From NCBI GenBank assembly GCA_002369525.1, contig DFFN01000007.1, positions 1-10,304 on the forward strand: a DNA stretch of 10,304 nucleotides. The letters run 5' to 3'. Shown here one piece after another: positions 7,002 through 10,304 of the stretch; positions within the stretch are counted from its first letter, which is position 1, and the number at the start of each line of letters is the position of its first letter. Origin of the DNA: Lachnoclostridium sp. UBA3775 (GTDB lineage Bacteria; Bacillota; Clostridia; Lachnospirales; Lachnospiraceae). The position numbers and the translations under genes were made by a program. The notes beneath the pieces are model-generated. The model was given only the letters and a program-made list of their open reading frames with translations. It had not been told where the DNA came from and did no database searches.

Positions 7002-8750
7002 TTATATTTCCAGCATCAGACTGTTAAGTCCCAAAGTATTGATATAGGTAACATTTTTTACCAGTCCGAAAATCATATTTATACCTATATTTTTTGTCGG
7101 ATCCTCATTTTTCTTCTTATAGATATTTAAAAATTTAACGGGATCAAAGCTCTTGCAGTTATCCCTGATACGAATGATCATTTTATCATTACTCTTTATG
7201 AGCCTGACGTCTACCTCATTGTCGTTATGCTTTATAAATCCGTGATTTACGATATTCATCGTCATCTCTTCGATGCACAGCGCAGTATAATTTGCGGTCT
7301 TTTTATCCATACCGTTTCTGAAGCAGAAATCATGAGCTGCTATCGACGCTTTTTCGACATCATGAATTCCAAATATTCTGTATTCCTCGGCACATTCAAC
7401 ATCCGCGGCAAATTCCGGCGGTTCGCATATATAACTTTCCTTTGACATTACTTTCTTTTTACTGAAAACATGAACCGCAATCGTAATGTACAGAAAAGAA
7501 AGGGTCTCACCGATAATATAGTTAAGCCATACTCCTTTGACACCGATAAGATTGCCGAATATAATGACAACAAGTCCGGGGAATAACAGGTTTTGCATCA
7601 CCGAAATCGATTCCGAAAAATGCCGCATTTCAAGGGCCTGATAGTACTTTTTGAATGATGCATTCACAGAACTCGGCACAAGACAGACCGCAAAAAAGCG
7701 CAAACCCTGCGTGGCGATTTTTGCCGTATACTTGTTTTCGTCGATAAAAAGGCCGACCAGAAACGGTGCCGAGACCAGAAATGCCATCATTGCTATCAGG
7801 TTCAGCAATAAGGCATAGTCAGTCTGCTTCATAACGATTTCTTCAAGCGCTTTGGAATCGCTCTCACTGTATGCCATGCCTGTAAGTATGAGACTCACCT
7901 CTGAAATACCGTTGCCGATGCAATAGCCGAGAGTTGCGATGGTAGAAACAACAGAATATGCCGCAACGGCCACACTTCCCACCTTGTTCATCAGTACATT
8001 ATTTATTAGAAAAACAAGAAGCACAAGGCTTATCTGGTTTATAATGGTTGGAACACCGCCTACAGCGATTTTCTTAAGCATATTTGCCTTAAGCCTTTTA
8101 ACAGAATACTTGTATATGCATTTTTTTTTGAAAAAATAACTGACGCCGATAATTGTCGCTGCAAGATAGCTAAGAGTGGATGCCAGACCGATTCCGAACA
8201 TTCCGCCTTTAAAGACATAAACATTCAGAAGATCCAGCGCAATATTTACAATTGCCATTGCAAGTACCGCAATTACAAGCCTTATTCTCTCTCCCGACAT
8301 CTGAAGGAAGGGAACAAGTATCTGGGCAGCGATAAACAAAGGAGCTCCGAGTATAAATCCCATCAGATAATCCTTTGTTTTAAAGAAAACATTGCTGCCT
8401 TTCTCGGCACCCAACAGACTGACAAGCGGATCGTTAAGGAAAACAACCAGCATCACACCGATCACAGCAACTATTGCCGCAATGGTAACCGAGTATGAAA
8501 AACAATTATTGACTTCATCCTCATCGCCGTTCCCCAAAGCTTTTGAGCAAACCACCTGTATACCTGTCGAGAGAAAAGAACCAAAAGCCGCGAAGCTCAG
8601 TAAAACAGGATTTGCAAGCCCGTAGGCTGCCATTGCACGCACCCCGAGGCATCTTCCGATCACTATGGAATCTATCAGCAGACACAGCGCAACGGTCATG
8701 GCGGAAAGTATCTGCGATATAACCATTTTTTTAAATAATTTTTTGATCAT
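7002..8750 (-). CDS. MATE-family transporter fused to a C-terminal RsbW-like HATPase domain
   Basis: This 582-residue protein has two parts. Residues 1-430 form a 12-helix MATE/MOP transporter in two repeats of six. Typical features are the N-terminal KKMVISQIL and ALCLLIDSIVIGR, and SAPFLVGLF near 327-335. Residues about 455-582 form a soluble GHKL ATPase domain like anti-sigma kinases RsbW/SpoIIAB: N-box EEMTMNIVNHGF (494-505, N499), G1-like RDNCKSFDP (529-537, D530), and G2-like NIGINMI (554-560). Both ends of MATE proteins are cytoplasmic, so the ATPase would sit at the inner face. Ordinary MATE proteins are about 450 residues and lack this domain. The fusion runs in one frame with no internal stop. 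It may sense ATP or phosphorylate a partner to link transport to signalling, but that is inference; no STAS partner is in the window. AAAGG nine bases upstream supports the start. The transported substrate is unknown. Confidence 0.9.
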   Translation of the reverse strand: MIKKLFKKMVISQILSAMTVALCLLIDSIVIGRCLGVRAMAAYGLANPVLLSFAAFGSFLSTGIQVVCSKALGNGDEDEVNNCFSYSVTIAAIVAVIGVMLVVFLNDPLVSLLGAEKGSNVFFKTKDYLMGFILGAPLFIAAQILVPFLQMSGERIRLVIAVLAMAIVNIALDLLNVYVFKGGMFGIGLASTLSYLAATIIGVSYFFKKKCIYKYSVKRLKANMLKKIAVGGVPTIINQISLVLLVFLINNVLMNKVGSVAVAAYSVVSTIATLGYCIGNGISEVSLILTGMAYSESDSKALEEIVMKQTDYALLLNLIAMMAFLVSAPFLVGLFIDENKYTAKIATQGLRFFAVCLVPSSVNASFKKYYQALEMRHFSESISVMQNLLFPGLVVIIFGNLIGVKGVWLNYIIGETLSFLYITIAVHVFSKKKVMSKESYICEPPEFAADVECAEEYRIFGIHDVEKASIAAHDFCFRNGMDKKTANYTALCIEEMTMNIVNHGFIKHNDNEVDVRLIKSNDKMIIRIRDNCKSFDPVKFLNIYKKKNEDPTKNIGINMIFGLVKNVTYINTLGLNSLMLEI

Positions 8751-8775
8751 TTAATATTACCTTTCAGATCAATAA

Positions 8776-9729
8776 TTATGTAAAGTAAACAACCTTCTCA
8801 TCGGGTTCATGGTCGGGCGTTATTGCAGTCGCATATAAAACAGGACCTTTTCCCCTGTACTGCCTTGCAAATTCAACCTTTATATCCGCGTCGATCATAT
8901 ACCAGCCACGCAGCAAAAGGTCGGTCAGTTTCATGTTTTTGGGCGGTTTTGCCAAAAAACCGATAAAAGCAAGGTCCTCCGCACAGCAGTTCATTGCCAT
9001 ACGGCCGGGTATAAAGCATCCTTTGGGTAGCTTGTCATTATAGTAAACCATGCCCTTGAACCTGACCTTCTTCTTATCGTACTTGGAAGGGTTGTCAAGA
9101 GCATCCATATACCAGAGACCGAAATCGTCATCCTCAATGACTATCGGATCCGAGTTTATATCAAAAGGAAGCACTTCTTCAACTGCCGAATCGTCAATAC
9201 CTTCTGCTGTTTCATACATTATCTGGGCCTGACGGTTCAGCGGTTTTATGCATCTTCTGATAAAAAGCTTGTCTGTGGTTTCATCCACGCGGTTTACTAT
9301 GACAACATCTGAGTATTTTACATTCTCCGCAAAGAATGATCTCATGTTATTATAGTAATTATTAAAGGTTTCGGCATCAATAAGCGTAATGATCTGGCCC
9401 ATTGCCCAGTTATCGGGAAGCTCGATATTAAGAAAATCCTCGGTCTTCCACATGCCGTTGAGTTCCACCATGATCATATCTGGATGGTAGAAATCCTCAA
9501 GCTGCTGCATAAACTGCTTGGTAAGCGAAGACAGTTCCTCTACAGTAAGAATCGAAACATTCTTTTTTGCGAGAGCCACTTCATCATATTCCACCTCGCC
9601 TTCCTCACACATGAGTATCAGAACCTTGCCTGCCTTTGCAAACTGAGGTTCCTTCATGGTTTCGGTGATAAAGGTGGTTTTACCGCTTTCAAGAAAACCG
9701 TTTATGATAAATAAAGGTGTAGCGTCCAT
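8776..9729 (-). CDS. COG0523/CobW-like G3E GTPase with C-terminal DUF1980-like domain
   Basis: The first part (about 1-200) of this 317-residue protein is a P-loop GTPase of the G3E/COG0523 metallochaperone group: Walker A GFLESGKTT (11-19), CEEGEVEYDE (41-50) where the family switch region lies, MVELNGMW (87-94) at Walker B, and NRVD (146-149) as the NKxD base-recognition motif. The CxCC metal motif normally found between Walker A and B is absent. From about 203 the protein does not resemble CobW_C. Instead VRFKGMVYYNDKLPKG, FIPGRMAMNCCAED (239-252) and FIGFLA match the C-terminal part of DUF1980/TIGR03943 (YcgQ) proteins, whose CC-x-D motif (C248, C249, D252) is retained. YcgQ-type proteins and COG0523 proteins are known neighbours in zinc-related clusters, which supports a metal-homeostasis role. 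A strong AGGAG seven bases upstream fixes the start. The gene starts 36 bases after the CobW gene upstream. Confidence 0.85.
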   Translation of the reverse strand: MDATPLFIINGFLESGKTTFITETMKEPQFAKAGKVLILMCEEGEVEYDEVALAKKNVSILTVEELSSLTKQFMQQLEDFYHPDMIMVELNGMWKTEDFLNIELPDNWAMGQIITLIDAETFNNYYNNMRSFFAENVKYSDVVIVNRVDETTDKLFIRRCIKPLNRQAQIMYETAEGIDDSAVEEVLPFDINSDPIVIEDDDFGLWYMDALDNPSKYDKKKVRFKGMVYYNDKLPKGCFIPGRMAMNCCAEDLAFIGFLAKPPKNMKLTDLLLRGWYMIDADIKVEFARQYRGKGPVLYATAITPDHEPDEKVVYFT

Positions 9730-9735
9730 TTAAAT

Positions 9736-9740
9736 CTCCT
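9736..9740 (-). promoter_or_regulatory. Strong ribosome binding site of the second GTPase gene
   Basis: On the minus strand AGGAG lies seven bases before the ATG at 9729. Just upstream of it is a weak 6-bp inverted repeat (AAAGAT, four-base loop, ATCTTT; 9742-9757). The stem is AT-only apart from one G-C pair per arm and has no U tract, so I do not call it a terminator. Confidence 0.5.
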
Positions 9741-9765
9741 GAAAGATTTTTATCTTTTTATACGA

Positions 9766-10304
9766 TTACAGTTCGAATAACACCTTAAGCTCATTTTCCT
9801 TAAGCTTGCTTCCGATCACGCACAAACGTCCTGTAACATCGGCAGCGCCCTCACGGATTTCATACTCACCGGGAGTAAGGTCGAAATGAAGCCACTTTCC
9901 GTCTTCTGCAGGAACAATACCCTTTGAGCGTAGTACCATACCGTAATCATCGGTCTCGGAAAGAACCTCAAGTATGCTCTCAAGCTTTTCTCTCGTATAC
10001 TTCTTCGGACCCTCGTTACCCCATGAATCAAAGACTTCATCGGCATGGTGATGTCCGTCATGATGGTCATGGCAGCCGCAGGAGCAGCCCTCTCCATCCT
10101 CATCTTCGTCGTGATCATGGTGATGCTCATGTTCGTGTTCATCCTCGTCATCGTCATCGTGGTGATGGTGATGATGCTCGTGCTCATCCTCTTCATCATC
10201 GTCGTGGTCATGATGATGGTGATGCTCATGCTCGTCGTGATGATGCTCGTGGTCATGGTCGTCATCGTCATCGTCGTCATCGTCATCGTCGTCGAAGAGA
10301 CTCG
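9766..10304 (-). CDS. CobW/COG0523 G3E GTPase, C-terminal part with giant His/Asp/Glu linker (5' end outside window)
   Basis: Only the last 178 codons are visible; the GTPase domain lies beyond the window edge. The visible part starts with SLF, then an 83-residue metal-binding-like linker, then a CobW_C domain of about 92 residues. The latter contains DSWG, a basic YTREKLESILEVL helix, LRSKGIVPAEDGKWLHFDLTPGEYEIR, GRLCVIG and a final ELKVLFEL. The motif order (LRSKG, W-x-FD, PGE, GR-x-x-xIG) is typical of CobW_C. COG0523 members act as GTP-dependent metal chaperones (cobalt, zinc, iron or nitrile hydratase metal), and the His-rich linker is a recognised feature of the zinc-linked subset. The reading frame is set by unbroken coding homology to the TAA at 9766-9768; another open frame over the linker reads only Met/Thr/Ile and is spurious. 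The metal is not proven; zinc is the first guess. Confidence 0.9.
   Translation of the reverse strand, partial: SLFDDDDDDDDDDDDHDHEHHHDEHEHHHHHDHDDDEEDEHEHHHHHHDDDDEDEHEHEHHHDHDEDEDGEGCSCGCHDHHDGHHHADEVFDSWGNEGPKKYTREKLESILEVLSETDDYGMVLRSKGIVPAEDGKWLHFDLTPGEYEIREGAADVTGRLCVIGSKLKENELKVLFEL
10045..10293 (-). repeat. His/Asp/Glu-rich low-complexity tract (putative metal-binding linker)
   Basis: My count over 83 codons is 31 His, 44 Asp or Glu, 3 Cys, 4 Gly and 1 Ser. It opens with 12 consecutive Asp codons, continues with three His-rich blocks (runs of five and six His) separated by acidic runs, and ends with GEGCSCGC followed by HDHHDGHHH. The DNA is made of imperfect GAC/GAT and CAC/CAT triplets, hence prone to replication slippage and to length variation between strains or assembly errors. 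Confidence 0.9.

Noticed and set aside
9742..9757. Inverted repeat AAAGAT-(4)-ATCTTT between the two GTPase genes
   Set aside because: The stem is short and AT-rich with no following U tract on the transcribed strand. It directly abuts a strong SD, so a terminator is unlikely, and any attenuation role is unsupported.
9816..10286. Minus-strand 156-codon frame starting with Met-Thr repeats
   Set aside because: It is the out-of-frame reading of the His/Asp triplet tract. The frame ending at 9766 gives a clear CobW_C domain after the linker, so that one is real.
10085..10296. Repeated gtcatc/gtgatg words that could suggest a CRISPR array or satellite DNA
   Set aside because: There are no fixed repeat and spacer units; the words are in-frame Asp, His and Glu codons of one protein.

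Overview
The window looks like part of a chromosome from a low-to-moderate GC Gram-positive anaerobe, most likely a Clostridia member of the Lachnospiraceae type. This is inferred from the Ser/Glu-linker lipoprotein, the TM287/288-like ABC pair with an N-terminal Gly-Pro tail, strong AGGAG-type ribosome binding sites, and a G3E GTPase carrying a long His-rich linker. No rRNA, tRNA, CRISPR array, transposase or phage gene was seen. The window is densely coding; the longest gap is about 195 bases.

Left part (1-5622). A minus-strand lipoprotein gene (16-987) is transcribed away from a plus-strand pair of ABC exporter half-transporters (1183-2910 and 2925-4877). The pair is clearly a heterodimer. 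The first subunit has an altered Walker A, Asp in place of the catalytic Glu, and Gln in place of the H-loop His. The second subunit has intact Walker A, Walker B and H-loop but an altered signature motif (LSQGQ). Together they predict one degenerate and one hydrolysing ATP site. A hemolysin III/PAQR-type seven-helix membrane protein follows (4960-5622) with its own good promoter.

Right part (5747 to beyond 10304). Four minus-strand genes are separated by only 25-36 bases and read like one transcription unit. In transcription order they are: (1) the C-terminal part of a CobW/COG0523 G3E GTPase with an 83-residue His/Asp/Glu linker and a CSCGC cluster, cut by the window edge; (2) a second COG0523-like GTPase that lacks the family CxCC motif and carries a C-terminal domain resembling the DUF1980/TIGR03943 (YcgQ) family; (3) a MATE transporter fused to a C-terminal RsbW/SpoIIAB-like HATPase domain; (4) a signal-less SGNH esterase of the carbohydrate esterase 2 type. 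A possible 21-codon ORF lies after them.

The first two genes point to metal (probably zinc) trafficking. How the MATE-kinase fusion and the esterase relate to it is not shown by the sequence. The most unusual items are the two domain fusions (MATE-HATPase and G3E-DUF1980) and the extreme composition of the CobW linker.
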